A stretch of 64,000 nucleotides of DNA from CAVOHU01 sp963843385. Its GTDB lineage: Bacteria; Acidobacteriota; Vicinamibacteria; Vicinamibacterales; JAKQTR01. Shown in pieces: positions 7,289 to 16,982 of this stretch. The stretch covers positions 1 to 64,000 of the forward strand of contig CAWJJY010000005.1 in assembly GCA_963843385.1 (NCBI GenBank). The letters are read 5' to 3'. Numbering within the stretch: position 1 is the stretch's first letter; each line of letters starts with the position of its first letter. The notes under the pieces were generated by a model. The model did not search any database. It was not told the origin of the DNA and worked only from the letters and a program-made list of their open reading frames with translations. Both the position numbers and the translations under genes were made by a program.

Positions 7289-8896
7289 CTAGCCGATGCG
7301 CAGGTCCACGCGCCCCACCAGGTCGGACCCGAAGTCGTAGACGATGAACCGGAAGTTCTGCGCGCCGGGAATGGCGGGAAACTGGAGGGTGTAGGGAAAC
7401 CCGTCCTTCAGCGCGCGAGCGTACTCGTCCTCGCTCATCTTCAGCGGGATCGTCTCCCGCCGCGTGCCCATCACGTTGCCGCCGCTGTCCAGCCCGAATG
7501 CCGCGATGTTGAGCAGGCCGACACGCGCGCCATCAATGGCGGTCAGCTTGACCTTCGACAGCTCGATCTTGCCTTTCACCTCGAGGTTGCCGCCCTGCCG
7601 CGACACCGACGCCCTCACCTTGATGTCGGTCTTCGGATCCCGGAAACTCGCCGCCGCCACCAGGCGGGTATTCGTGATGTAGGTACGCCGGTCGAACGGT
7701 CCGGGGTCGGGTTGACGGTAGTAACCGTGACGGTAGAGCACGGTCACGTCCGGTCGGCTGACCTTGACGACAATGTTCCGGTAGGTGGCGTCCCACCCGG
7801 TACTCGACGGCTGGTACCCGATCAGGTAGCCCGTTCGAGTGGTCTCGTCCAGCTTGTCGAGCATCGCCTGGGCGGGCTGCATGATGGATGAGTTGCCGCC
7901 CGTCAGGTTCGAGATTCTCCTCAGGCTCTGGAAGGACAGCGCCTGCTGCTCGGTGGTGCCCAGCTCGTTGGCGGACTGAGCAGACAGGTGACCGCCAGTC
8001 TGCAAGCTGTGGAACGACACCCGCGCGTCGTTCGCGGCAGAGGCGATGGACTGATCGTTGTCCTCGCTCGGCCAGAGGAATCCGACCTCGGTGACGAATA
8101 CCACCTGCTTCTCGCCGTCGAGCCGCCGCAGGTATTCGAGCAGCGCGATCACATTGTCCAGATCCTGCAGTGACGTGGCGCTCGACGCCATGAAGCTGTC
8201 GAGCGACATCTCGCCGAATGCCTTCGTCTCGATCTGGTCATCGGCGACGGGGGTCGGCGGCGCGGCGCCAGGACCCAGGAGCATCTCGTCGATCCTCGTC
8301 TGCAGCTTCTTCGGGATGGCCCGGCTGCCATAGAGCGGCGCCAGGCCCTGGGGCCCGAGCTGCTGGCCGATCGCGAAGCTTACATCCTCGTGCGACTTCC
8401 TGAATCGTTCCAGGGCGTCAACGATTCGGCCGTGGTCGGTCGTGAAGGGCAACGCGCGGTCGTACGCGAAGATCGCGACGAGGTCTTGCGGCAGCAGCTT
8501 CGTCTTTACGAACGCCAGCAGGCTGCTGACGCCCCGCGACACGCCCTCCAGCCGCCCGAGGCCGAGCGCGAACACGAAGATCCGATGGTCCTGGGGCGAT
8601 GTCGAGATGCCGGTTCGCACGGCCGGCCTGGCGCCGGTCGCAGCCGCCCCCGCGACGAGGGCAGCCTGCGAGAAGTGCTGGATCCGCTGCGGCACGTTGT
8701 CTTCGAGCACCGTAAACTCTGATTGCTTGAGATCGGTCACCGGCTTTCCACGCTGGTCGAGGACGCGCACGTCAACCGGAACGAGGTCGGCCGCGCGCAC
8801 CGCCGACGGCGATTGCGATCGCCCGAGCGCGACCGGGTAACCGGCCACGGCGGCCAAAGCCGCCAGCGCGAGCATCGAAGAAAGAAGTCGCGACAT
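7289..8896 (-). CDS. Secreted VWFA-related domain protein
   Basis: 535 residues of the VWFA-related type that is greatly expanded in Acidobacteriota. After a signal peptide (1-28) comes the diagnostic N-terminal strand set VPVDVRVLDQRGKPVTDL, then SEFTVLEDNVPQRI. A Rossmann-like VWA core follows (IFVFALGLGRLEGVSRG..., KQVVFVTEVGFLW), in which the canonical metal site DxSxS is absent. A C-terminal beta-sandwich completes it (residues ~400-535). The start at 8896 is supported by GGGAGG upstream of the ATG. Likely envelope or secreted; biochemical role unknown. It is convergent with the cytochrome gene. Confidence 0.82.
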   Translation of the reverse strand: MSRLLSSMLALAALAAVAGYPVALGRSQSPSAVRAADLVPVDVRVLDQRGKPVTDLKQSEFTVLEDNVPQRIQHFSQAALVAGAAATGARPAVRTGISTSPQDHRIFVFALGLGRLEGVSRGVSSLLAFVKTKLLPQDLVAIFAYDRALPFTTDHGRIVDALERFRKSHEDVSFAIGQQLGPQGLAPLYGSRAIPKKLQTRIDEMLLGPGAAPPTPVADDQIETKAFGEMSLDSFMASSATSLQDLDNVIALLEYLRRLDGEKQVVFVTEVGFLWPSEDNDQSIASAANDARVSFHSLQTGGHLSAQSANELGTTEQQALSFQSLRRISNLTGGNSSIMQPAQAMLDKLDETTRTGYLIGYQPSSTGWDATYRNIVVKVSRPDVTVLYRHGYYRQPDPGPFDRRTYITNTRLVAAASFRDPKTDIKVRASVSRQGGNLEVKGKIELSKVKLTAIDGARVGLLNIAAFGLDSGGNVMGTRRETIPLKMSEDEYARALKDGFPYTLQFPAIPGAQNFRFIVYDFGSDLVGRVDLRIG

Positions 8897-9102
8897 CGGT
8901 TCCTCCCGGCCGGCCGCCCGAGGGGCACAACCGGCGGTGCTCTGGCAGGGCGAGGACTCGTTGGCAGAACCCGAGCGCCGGATTGCGGAGATTCTTGCCC
9001 GTGGTGGCGCTGGAGTCAAATGGCGGACAGGCATCCCAAATGCGACAAATCAGCTCACGGCTCCTCGTCGCGATTGCAGCCCGCCGCGTGGAAGTGAGCG
9101 GG

Positions 9103-9111
9103 TGGTATGAT
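9103..9111 (+). promoter_or_regulatory. Candidate extended -10 promoter
   Basis: TG-G-TATGAT at 9103-9111 fits an extended -10 element, which can work without a -35; none is visible. It would give a leader of about 48 bases before the ATG at 9166. The same TATGATGCCC string occurs at 6035, upstream of the lipoprotein gene. Confidence 0.35.
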
Positions 9112-9165
9112 GCCCCCACCATCTTCCACGCTCGCGGTTTCCGTCTCCCTCGGAGAAGTCTCTCT

Positions 9166-12135
9166 ATGTACTCTACGCCCCTCACGGCCACATGTACGCG
9201 ATGCCGGCGGCGCCGATCGGCGCTGACGCGGGTCTTCATGGTCGCGCTCCCGCTCGTCCTGGCAGCGCTCAGGTCGGGCACTGGCGTCCCGGTCAACGCG
9301 CAAGGCACCTCCGACGGCTCGATCGGCGGACTCCACGCGAAGTTCGTCGAGGTGGGCGGCGTACGGGCCCGCTACTACGAGGAGGGCCAGGGCGAGCCGA
9401 TGCTCCTCCTGCACGGCGGCTCAACGGCCGGCTCGTCGACGGCGAACGTGTGGTCACGCAACATCCCGGGCCTCGCCACACGGTTCCACGTCTATGCGTT
9501 GGACCGGCTCGGATCGGGATTGACCGGCAACGCCGCGGACAACGACTACGGCACCCAGGCCCAGGCGCGCTTCGCCTATCAGTTCATCCAGGCGCTGAAG
9601 CTCGGACCTCTCCACCTGGTCGGCCACTCGGCCGGCGGCGGCGTGGCCCTCGCCATGGCGGCTGAACATCCGGACGCCTACAAGACGCTGGCGATCATCG
9701 CGCACGGCGGAGGAGGAGGCGCGGCGCGCTCGGCGGACAACCCGACGCGGCTCACGGTCGCCCTGCAGAACTGCCCGGATCAGAACGTTTACGAGGGCCT
9801 GAAGTGCCGCGTCGAAAAGCTCGGGTGGAAGGCCGACACCTTCGATCCGGAGTACTGGAAGGCCGACGAGTTCATGGCCACGCTGCCCAAGTCGCGCGAA
9901 GCGCGGGCGGCGATTGCCGGGCAGGCCAACGATGCCGCGCGCTCGGCCCGATCGACCGCCTACCGCGACAAGGTCATCGGTCTCGTCAGGAACGACGGCG
10001 TGCTGAAGATGCCGGTGCTGCTCTACCTGGGCAAAGACGATGTGATCGATTGGGACGTGCGGGAACCGGTCGCCGGCCTGAAAAGCCAGATGGGAATGCT
10101 TGACGTGCTCTCGACCAAGAACCCAACTGTCCAGGCGATCATCCTCAACGACAGCGGCCACTTCATGTACCGCGAGCACGTCGATCAGTTCAACCGGGAT
10201 CTCATGGGCTTCATCGACGCATCGAAGATCCAGCCGCCCGTCGCGCCGCTGCGCGCGTCGATTCCCAAGGCGAGCCCGGACGGGGCCGTCGACAGGCTGA
10301 AGGCCAGGTTCGTGGACCTCCGCGGCGTGAAGGCCCGCTACTACGACGAGGGCAAGGGCGAGCCCTTGCTCCTCGTCCATGGCGGCTCGACCGGCGGTTC
10401 CTCGAGCGCGAACGTCTGGACGCGGAACGTCCCGGGCCTCGCGAAGCGCTATCGCGTGCTGGCCATCGACCGCCTCGGCTCAGGGCTCTCGGGCAGCTCG
10501 CCGACCAGCGACTACGACACACCGGCGCAGGTCGAATTCGTGTCCCGCTTCATCGACGCGCTGAAGCTCGGGCCCGTGCACGCCGTCGGACACTCGGGCG
10601 GGGGCAGCGTCGTGCTGAGCCTGGCGCTCGAGCACCCGGACCAGGTCAGGACGCTGACGATCATGGCCTATGGCGCCAGCTCGGGCCGCACCAGCGACGA
10701 CCCGTCGAGGTTGATGGACGCGCTCAAGAAATGCCCCGACCAGAGCGTGTACGAAGGCCTGCGCTGCCGGGTCGAGGCGCTGGCGTGGCATCCAGACACG
10801 TTCGACAGCGATTACTGGGCCGCCGACAACTTCATGGCCACGCAAAGGTCGGCGAGGACGGTTCGGGCGGCGGTTGCCGCCGCGGCGGCGGATCCTGCCC
10901 GCACCTCGCGCAACGCCGCATATCGCGAGAAGACGCTCGAACGCATCCGCAGCGGGGCCATCCAGGTTCCGGTGCTCATGTATCTGGGAAAGAACGACGT
11001 GATCGACTGGGGCATCGACGAGCCCGTCGCGAGCCTGAAGATCCAGAAAGGCATGTTCGAGACCATCGCCGCAAAAGATCGACGGGCCAAGCTCGTGATC
11101 CTCAACGACAGCGGCCACTTCATGTACCGCGAGCACGTCGATCGCTTCAACAGCGACCTGATGGGGTTCCTCGATCACTGGCGGGAGCATCCCGAAGCGG
11201 TGCCGCCGATGGCCCCGCGTGCGAACCCGGACGGTTCGATTGGCGGCCTTGCCGCGAAGTTCATCAGCGTGGGTGGCGTCAAGACGCGGTACTACGAGTA
11301 TGGCAAGGGCGAGCCGATGGTGCTCATCCACGGCGGATCGACGGCCGGCGCCAATGTCTGGTCTCGCAACATCCCGGGCCTGTCCACGCGCTTCCATGTC
11401 TTCGCGATGGATCGGCTTGGCTCGGGCATGACCGCAAGGCCCAAGGACGACAAGTACGACAACCCTGCGCAGGTCGCGTTCATCACCCAGTTCATCCGGA
11501 CGCTGAACCTGGGCGCCGTGCATCTGGTCGGGCACTCGGCCGGCGGCGCCATCGCCTTCTACGCCGCAGTCGAGCATCCCGACATGGTGAAGACGCTCAC
11601 CATCGTCGCTCACGGGCCTGCCATGCTGCGCCCGGGGGAAGGGCCGACAAAACTGCAGCCGGCGCTCGACAAGTGCCCCGATCAGGCAACGTATGAAGGC
11701 CGGAAGTGCCGGGTGGCCGCACTGGGGTTCGACCCCGACACCTTCGAAGACGAGTTCTGGGCGGCTGACGAGTACATGGTGAATCTGCCGGACTCCCCTT
11801 CGCGCACGAGGGTCGCCGGAACGACGAACGAGGCCGAGACGGCAGCGTATCGCCAGCGTGCGTGGGACCGGGCGCGCAAGGAAGGCATCCCGCAGGTGCC
11901 AATCCTGATGTACGGAGGCAAACAGGACGTGCTCGACTGGAACCTGAAGGAGGCAATGGCCAGCCTCTACGGCGAGCTCGACTTCTTCGAGATCATCGGG
12001 GCGAAGAACCCGCGCGTGAAGATGACCATCGTCAACAAGGGCGGCCACTTCATGTATCGGGAGCACCCGGAGCAGTTCAACCAGGACCTCGCCGCATTCA
12101 TCGCGTTCTGGAAGAACAACCCGGGCGCGAGATAG
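9166..12135 (+). CDS. Secreted protein of three fused alpha/beta-hydrolase domains
   Basis: 989 residues: an N-terminal signal/membrane segment (~20-46), then three complete alpha/beta-hydrolase domains, each ~315 residues. Each begins with DG(S/A)-GGL-AKFV-V-GV--RYY and carries a nucleophile elbow: GHSAGG (Ser155), GHSGGG (Ser477), GHSAGG (Ser791). Each has a late acid in (L/Y)-GK-DV-DW and a His in SGHFMYREH or GGHFMYREH. All three triads look intact. Each lid has a Cys pair (CPDQ, ten residues apart, then CRV). Single-domain relatives occur at 50312, 51438 and 59399. CGGAGAAG precedes the chosen ATG. Probably an exported esterase or lactonase; substrate unknown. Three intact fused domains in one chain is unusual for this superfamily. 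Confidence 0.9.
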   Translation: MYSTPLTATCTRCRRRRSALTRVFMVALPLVLAALRSGTGVPVNAQGTSDGSIGGLHAKFVEVGGVRARYYEEGQGEPMLLLHGGSTAGSSTANVWSRNIPGLATRFHVYALDRLGSGLTGNAADNDYGTQAQARFAYQFIQALKLGPLHLVGHSAGGGVALAMAAEHPDAYKTLAIIAHGGGGGAARSADNPTRLTVALQNCPDQNVYEGLKCRVEKLGWKADTFDPEYWKADEFMATLPKSREARAAIAGQANDAARSARSTAYRDKVIGLVRNDGVLKMPVLLYLGKDDVIDWDVREPVAGLKSQMGMLDVLSTKNPTVQAIILNDSGHFMYREHVDQFNRDLMGFIDASKIQPPVAPLRASIPKASPDGAVDRLKARFVDLRGVKARYYDEGKGEPLLLVHGGSTGGSSSANVWTRNVPGLAKRYRVLAIDRLGSGLSGSSPTSDYDTPAQVEFVSRFIDALKLGPVHAVGHSGGGSVVLSLALEHPDQVRTLTIMAYGASSGRTSDDPSRLMDALKKCPDQSVYEGLRCRVEALAWHPDTFDSDYWAADNFMATQRSARTVRAAVAAAAADPARTSRNAAYREKTLERIRSGAIQVPVLMYLGKNDVIDWGIDEPVASLKIQKGMFETIAAKDRRAKLVILNDSGHFMYREHVDRFNSDLMGFLDHWREHPEAVPPMAPRANPDGSIGGLAAKFISVGGVKTRYYEYGKGEPMVLIHGGSTAGANVWSRNIPGLSTRFHVFAMDRLGSGMTARPKDDKYDNPAQVAFITQFIRTLNLGAVHLVGHSAGGAIAFYAAVEHPDMVKTLTIVAHGPAMLRPGEGPTKLQPALDKCPDQATYEGRKCRVAALGFDPDTFEDEFWAADEYMVNLPDSPSRTRVAGTTNEAETAAYRQRAWDRARKEGIPQVPILMYGGKQDVLDWNLKEAMASLYGELDFFEIIGAKNPRVKMTIVNKGGHFMYREHPEQFNQDLAAFIAFWKNNPGAR

Positions 12136-12156
12136 CGGATCGATTCGTGCCGTGCG

Positions 12157-12184
12157 AGCCTGCACCCGCGGCAGGGTGCAGGCT
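12157..12184. terminator. Bidirectional hairpin between convergent hydrolase genes
   Basis: An 11-bp perfect stem (agcctgcaccc / gggtgcaggct) with a 6-base loop lies in the 82-bp gap between two converging genes, so it can serve both strands. Confidence 0.6.
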
Positions 12185-12217
12185 TACACTTCCGCGTTCA
12201 GCAGAGGACTTCGGGAG

Positions 12218-13300
12218 TCACCTTCCGAGTGCGTGAGCCTGCGGCATCTCCAGGAAGCTCCGCATCGCGTGCCAGAAGAGGTGGCGGTTGCGCGCGAAGG
12301 CGACCGAGTGCGCGGTTGCAGGCAGCACCACCATCTGGCGGTCGCCGTTTGGAAGCTGCTGGAAGAAGCTGACCAGGTCCTCTTCGGTTGCGATCCCGTC
12401 GTATTCGCCTCGAATCAGGAGGACGGGTGACTGCACCTTGCGCGGATCGACCACCGGCAGGTTGGCCGTCATGTCGAGGTATGTCCCGGTCGGCACCGTA
12501 TCGCCGAACTTCAGTTCCGCGTCGGCCAGAACCTCGGCCACCGCCGGATCCGATGTGCCCGGCTTGTCCCGCGTGAAGATGCTGCGCATCATCTGCCGAT
12601 CGCGGGGCCGACGGTTGTTGGCGCGGTAGAACTCGACCTGCCTGGCACGCTCGGTGAGCGTCGGCGAACCCTTGCCCGTGTAGGTGAAGGCTGCCAGGAC
12701 GAGACGGCCGGCCAGTTCGGGCCTCTTCACCGCGAGAGCCCCGGCACGCAAGCCCCCGGACGACTCGCCGAAGAAGTGCATGCGGCGCTGCCCCGTCTCG
12801 CGCATCACCACCTCCGAGGCGGCCTCGAGATCGGCGACGCCCGAGGCGATATCCGAATTGCCGTCGGTCCTCGACGACCGCCCGTAGCCTTCGCAATCCA
12901 TCGTCCAGACGTCGAAGCCGTATCGGGCGAACACGTCCATCAGCGAATACTCGCCGAGACCTGGCGTGGCCAGATCGAAGGTGGATCGCGACGACATCGA
13001 CGAGCCGTGGACCAGGAACAGGACAGGCATTGCCGGTGCGCCTGGAATCGGCGCCGATCGGCGCTTGCGGAACATGTACAGCTTCACGTTGCCCTTCTGG
13101 GCCCAGTACTCGCGACTCCACGACGCGCCGGCATTCCTGCCCGATCCGCTCGTCGCGGGCTGGGCGCTGACCTGCGCGGAGAGATCCCCTGAGGTCAGCC
13201 CGCGCGTCCCAAGCCCGCGGGCCATCGCGGGAGCCGCACCCAGAAGACTCATCCGGTACAGAAACGAACGGCGCGACGAACTGGCCGTGCTCGTGGTCAT
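12218..13300 (-). CDS. Tat-exported alpha/beta hydrolase
   Basis: 360 residues. The N-terminus carries a twin-arginine signal (SSRRSFLYRMSLLGAAP). The hydrolase fold is complete: oxyanion segment FLVHGSSMSS, nucleophile elbow FGESSGG (Ser180), acid in RGEYDG and His in PATAHSV. It differs from the lineage family seen at 9166 and 50-60 kb (no AKFV/RYY start and no lid Cys pair), so it belongs to another hydrolase branch. The ATG at 13300 directly starts the Tat signal. It is convergent with the three-domain hydrolase and divergent from TonB receptor 1. Substrate unknown. Confidence 0.85.
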   Translation of the reverse strand: MTTSTASSSRRSFLYRMSLLGAAPAMARGLGTRGLTSGDLSAQVSAQPATSGSGRNAGASWSREYWAQKGNVKLYMFRKRRSAPIPGAPAMPVLFLVHGSSMSSRSTFDLATPGLGEYSLMDVFARYGFDVWTMDCEGYGRSSRTDGNSDIASGVADLEAASEVVMRETGQRRMHFFGESSGGLRAGALAVKRPELAGRLVLAAFTYTGKGSPTLTERARQVEFYRANNRRPRDRQMMRSIFTRDKPGTSDPAVAEVLADAELKFGDTVPTGTYLDMTANLPVVDPRKVQSPVLLIRGEYDGIATEEDLVSFFQQLPNGDRQMVVLPATAHSVAFARNRHLFWHAMRSFLEMPQAHALGR

Positions 13301-13803
13301 CGTTGCCTCGCCTCCAATTGTGAGGAGTCACCCCGTGCCCTTACTCTAGACACTTCCTGGTCCCTGCGCGACGTGTTCGCAGGGAAGGCGCAGAAATCCT
13401 TCGATGGGTTGATGGCCACGTGCCCGTCAGATCCCCCGTAAGATCCCTCTTGCCAGCGCGGCGCCTTTGCCGTAACGTATGCGGCATCCTGTCCAGTTTC
13501 ATCCTGGTGCCCGCGCGGGAGCTGCCCTCATCCTCGTAGGCGTCGTACCGAACTCCAGCGGCGGCCGTTTCTCTGGTCTCGGGCTGCGGTTACTCGCCCC
13601 GCGGCCCATTCCGGGCTGAATCGTCTGCCTTCGCGTCCCGATGGGTATCCGACCCTGTGCGATACCCGCTTTGGGTCGCGGCCTGCTATCGACACGATCC
13701 CGCAGCAGGACGAGGGGCCGCCACGACACGTCGGCGGCGGTCGGAATCGCGGGATTTCCGCGAACCGTCATTGCCTGTCATCCAGGGAGGAGGAGGGGGA
13801 CCC
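13301..13803 (+). other. Divergent intergenic region upstream of TonB receptor 1
   Basis: 503 bp between the start of the Tat hydrolase (minus) and the receptor (plus). No gene is supported; frames through it are GC-bias shadows. It must hold both promoters, but I see no clean -35/-10 pair. The last 30 bases contain the very strong purine-rich ribosome-binding tract (ggaggaggaggggga) of the receptor. Confidence 0.4.
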
Positions 13804-16800
13804 ATGAACTACCAATCGGTCCGAGTTGTCTTCGCGCTCGCGTTTCTCGGGATTCTCGCCGGCACCAGTCCGCCGGCCATCGCACAGGAACAGAGCGGCT
13901 CGATTCAGGGAGTTGTCAAGGACGCGACCGGCGGCGTCCTGCCCGGCGTGATGGTCGAGGCGCGCAGCGCGCAGACGGTCGGCGTGAGCTCGACCACGAC
14001 CGACGCCGCCGGCGTCTATCGATTTCCGGCGCTGCCGCCGGGACAATATCAGGTGTCGGCCAGCCTGCAGGGCTTCAGCCCGGCGAAGTCGGCGGCGATC
14101 CTGTCGCTCGGCCAGCATCTCAGGGTGGAGCTGACGCTGGCGCTCCCCGGCCTGTCGGAGACCGTCCAGGTCACCGGGGAAACGCCGTTGATTGACGTCA
14201 AGGCAAACGCCGCGACGGCGAATCTGACGTCCATTTTCATCGATCTCATTCCCAAGGGGCGCAATTTCACGTCGGTGCTCACGCAGATTCCCGGCACGAA
14301 CAACGAATCGCGCGGCGGCGGAATCATGATCGACGGGTCCTCCGGGTCGGAGAACCGCTACATCGTCGACGGGCTGGACACGACCAGTGCGCGAACCGGA
14401 CAGTCGCAGAAGGACGTCATCACCGACTTCATCGAGACCATTCAGGTCAAGCAGTCCGGGTACAACGCCGAATACCGCGCGGCCCTGGGAGGCGTCATCA
14501 GCGCGGTCACCAAGAGCGGCAGCAACCAGTTCCACGGCAACGTCGGAAGCTACTACTCGAACAACAGCTTCCTCGGCAAGGTCCGGCAGTCGCTCCGCCA
14601 GATTCCCACCAACCAGGCCAAGGCCGAGTACATCACCACGCCGCGGGACAAGGGCTACTCGGTCGATCCCGTGTTCTCGATCCAGGGGCCGATCAAGAAG
14701 GACAAGATCTGGTTCTTCGTCGGCTACAACCCGTCGTATTCGTACTCGCAGCGCACGGTCACGTGGGTGACCCCCAAGACGTTTGCGCCGACACAGACGT
14801 TCGACAACAACTCGCCGTACGATCGGACGCTGAACTACAACGCGACCTCGCAGATCTTCAACAGCCTGAGGGCCCGCTTCACCGGGAGCAACGAACGCAC
14901 CAGGGGGAGTCTCGGCATGCCGGGCATCGAGCCGGACGGGACGAGCACGAGCAACGCGAGCTCGTACAATCCGCGTCCCGCCCTTCGCAGCGACACGTTC
15001 ACCGATTCCTACACCGGGATCTTCGACTGGGTGGCGAGCGGCAAGCTCTACGTGAACGTCACGGCCGGGTACTTCGGCTACGGGAGCCACAGCGCGGGCG
15101 GCGACTACTATCACGGCACGCGCCGCACGTTCAGCCAGAGCAACGTCGGCCTGCTCGATGTCCCGGCGAGCCTGCAGCAGCTGAGCGGCTATGCCGAGAA
15201 CACCTCCAACAACTACTCACTGGGCGACAATTATTCCCGGACCCAGGTGTCCGCCGACGCGACATGGTTCGGGCGCCTGCTCGGGGATCATGCCGTCAAG
15301 GTCGGAGGGCTGTACGAGAACATCGGAAACAAAGCCGATTTCGGCGACCAGGCCCCCAACATCTCGTTCGCGTGGGGCACGACCTACAACACGCTCAGCA
15401 ACACGACCGCGAAAGGCCCGTACGGCTATTTCACGGTGAGCCAGCAGTTCACCAAGGGTTCCATCCACGAGGTGAACCTGAGCTTCTTCGCGCAGGACCA
15501 GTGGACGGTCAGCAACAATCTGACGGTCAACTACGGCGTACGCCTGGAGCACGAGCAGATCCCGTCGTACCGCCCCGAAAACCCTGGCGTGACCTTCGGG
15601 TGGGGTGACAAGATCGCGCCGCGCCTCGGCTTTGCCTACGATCTGAAGGGCGACGGCCGGTGGAAGACCTACGGCTCGTGGGGCCTGTTCTACGACACCA
15701 TGAAGCTCGAGATGCCGCGCGGCGCCTGGGGCGCCGAGCGGTGGGTCCAGTACATCTACACGCTCGACACCTACAACTGGAACACGATCGACTGCACCGG
15801 CACGCCGGACAAGGGGTGCGCGGGCGGCACGTTCATCGAGCTGAATGATCGCCGCCACGTCTCGAACCAGCTCGGCGCCAGCCTGGTCGACCCCAACTTG
15901 AAGCCGACCCGTACGGGTGAATTCACGCTCGGCGTCGATCACGAATTCAGCCCGGTGATGTCGCTCGGCGCGCGCTACGCGCACAAGTGGATGGACCAGA
16001 CCATCGACGATGTCGGCGTCATCGTGGTGGGCGTCGGCGAGGTGTTCTACATCGCGAATCCGGGCTACGGGATTGGCACCGGAGCGCTTGGGCCGAATTT
16101 CCCTGCCACGCCGAAGGTCAACAGAGCCTACGACAGCTTCGAGCTCGTGCTGCGCAAGCGCCTGTCGCACAACTGGCAGGCCACGACGAGCGTGGTCTTC
16201 AGCCGTCTGTTCGGCAATTACGGGGGCCTTGCGAGTTCGGACGAGAACGGCCGCGCCTCCCCGAACGTCAGCCGGTACTACGACGGCCTCTACATGTCGT
16301 TCGACCAGAAGGGCAACCAGGTCAAAGGCCTGCTTCAGACCGACCGGCCGATCCAGTTCAAGTTCCAGGCCGCCTACATCACGCCGTGGGGCACGAGCGT
16401 CGGCATGAACTTCCTGGCCACCAGCGGCCAGCTCCAGACTTCACAGGTGACCTACCAGACCGTGCCGGTGTACTTCCTGGGCCGCGGCGACCTCGGCCGG
16501 TCGCCGGTGTTCAACCAGACGGATCTGCATGTCGCGCATGACTTCCGGCTGCCGGGGCGCACGCGCCTCTCGCTTCAGGCAGACATCATGAACCTGTTCG
16601 ACCAGTCCATCTGGTTGACCGAGGGGACCTCAGCCTACCGGGATTCGCTCACCATCCCGGGCTTCACCGGAAACCCCGGCGGCGCGTTCTTCCAGCCGGG
16701 CGGGTTCGACACCGTCGCGATTCAATCGGCGGCAAATGCCGCGAACTCGTCGTCGGGGCGACCCCAGCCGATGTACAAGATGCCCAACGGCTACCAGAAC

Positions 16801-16839
16801 GCGCGCTCGATCCGCATGGCAATCCGGTTTACGTTCTAG
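13804..16839 (+). CDS. Oar-like TonB-dependent outer-membrane receptor 1
   Basis: 1011 residues. Signal peptide 1-27 (cleaved near AIA-Q), then a carboxypeptidase-regulatory-like (CNA-B-type) domain (~30-115: GSIQGVVKDATGGVLPGVMVEA). A plug domain follows (~120-230, with NRYIVDGLDTTS and ALGGVISAVTKSGSNQFHG), then a large 22-strand-type barrel to the C-terminal Phe (AIRFTF), the terminal aromatic needed for BAM assembly. No TonB box can be assigned with certainty. This architecture is used for uptake of oligosaccharides, peptides and other large ligands. The ATG is set by a strong GGAGGAGG tract. It is followed by a perfect hairpin terminator, and the neighbours are exported hydrolases. Confidence 0.92.
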   Translation: MNYQSVRVVFALAFLGILAGTSPPAIAQEQSGSIQGVVKDATGGVLPGVMVEARSAQTVGVSSTTTDAAGVYRFPALPPGQYQVSASLQGFSPAKSAAILSLGQHLRVELTLALPGLSETVQVTGETPLIDVKANAATANLTSIFIDLIPKGRNFTSVLTQIPGTNNESRGGGIMIDGSSGSENRYIVDGLDTTSARTGQSQKDVITDFIETIQVKQSGYNAEYRAALGGVISAVTKSGSNQFHGNVGSYYSNNSFLGKVRQSLRQIPTNQAKAEYITTPRDKGYSVDPVFSIQGPIKKDKIWFFVGYNPSYSYSQRTVTWVTPKTFAPTQTFDNNSPYDRTLNYNATSQIFNSLRARFTGSNERTRGSLGMPGIEPDGTSTSNASSYNPRPALRSDTFTDSYTGIFDWVASGKLYVNVTAGYFGYGSHSAGGDYYHGTRRTFSQSNVGLLDVPASLQQLSGYAENTSNNYSLGDNYSRTQVSADATWFGRLLGDHAVKVGGLYENIGNKADFGDQAPNISFAWGTTYNTLSNTTAKGPYGYFTVSQQFTKGSIHEVNLSFFAQDQWTVSNNLTVNYGVRLEHEQIPSYRPENPGVTFGWGDKIAPRLGFAYDLKGDGRWKTYGSWGLFYDTMKLEMPRGAWGAERWVQYIYTLDTYNWNTIDCTGTPDKGCAGGTFIELNDRRHVSNQLGASLVDPNLKPTRTGEFTLGVDHEFSPVMSLGARYAHKWMDQTIDDVGVIVVGVGEVFYIANPGYGIGTGALGPNFPATPKVNRAYDSFELVLRKRLSHNWQATTSVVFSRLFGNYGGLASSDENGRASPNVSRYYDGLYMSFDQKGNQVKGLLQTDRPIQFKFQAAYITPWGTSVGMNFLATSGQLQTSQVTYQTVPVYFLGRGDLGRSPVFNQTDLHVAHDFRLPGRTRLSLQADIMNLFDQSIWLTEGTSAYRDSLTIPGFTGNPGGAFFQPGGFDTVAIQSAANAANSSSGRPQPMYKMPNGYQNARSIRMAIRFTF

Positions 16840-16866
16840 CGAGCAGTCGGTCCGTCAGGAACCGGC

Positions 16867-16897
16867 CCGGGCGGCAGGGGCATCCCCTGCCGCCCGG
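16867..16897. terminator. Hairpin terminator of TonB receptor 1
   Basis: A perfect 14-bp stem (ccgggcggcagggg / cccctgccgcccgg) with a 3-base loop begins 28 bases after the receptor stop. It lies between convergent genes and could also stop the di-heme cytochrome transcript from the other strand. Confidence 0.65.
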
Positions 16898-16982
16898 ATA
16901 TCACGCCGCGATCGCGCCGCGCTTCGGACCCTGTCGGTCCTGCCGTCAGCCCGGATCACAACCCTGAAGTTCGTCGGGGCCG

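Noticed and set aside
13499..13771. 90-codon minus-strand frame upstream of TonB receptor 1
   Set aside because: Arg/Pro-rich, no start signal, and it covers the expected promoter region of the receptor.
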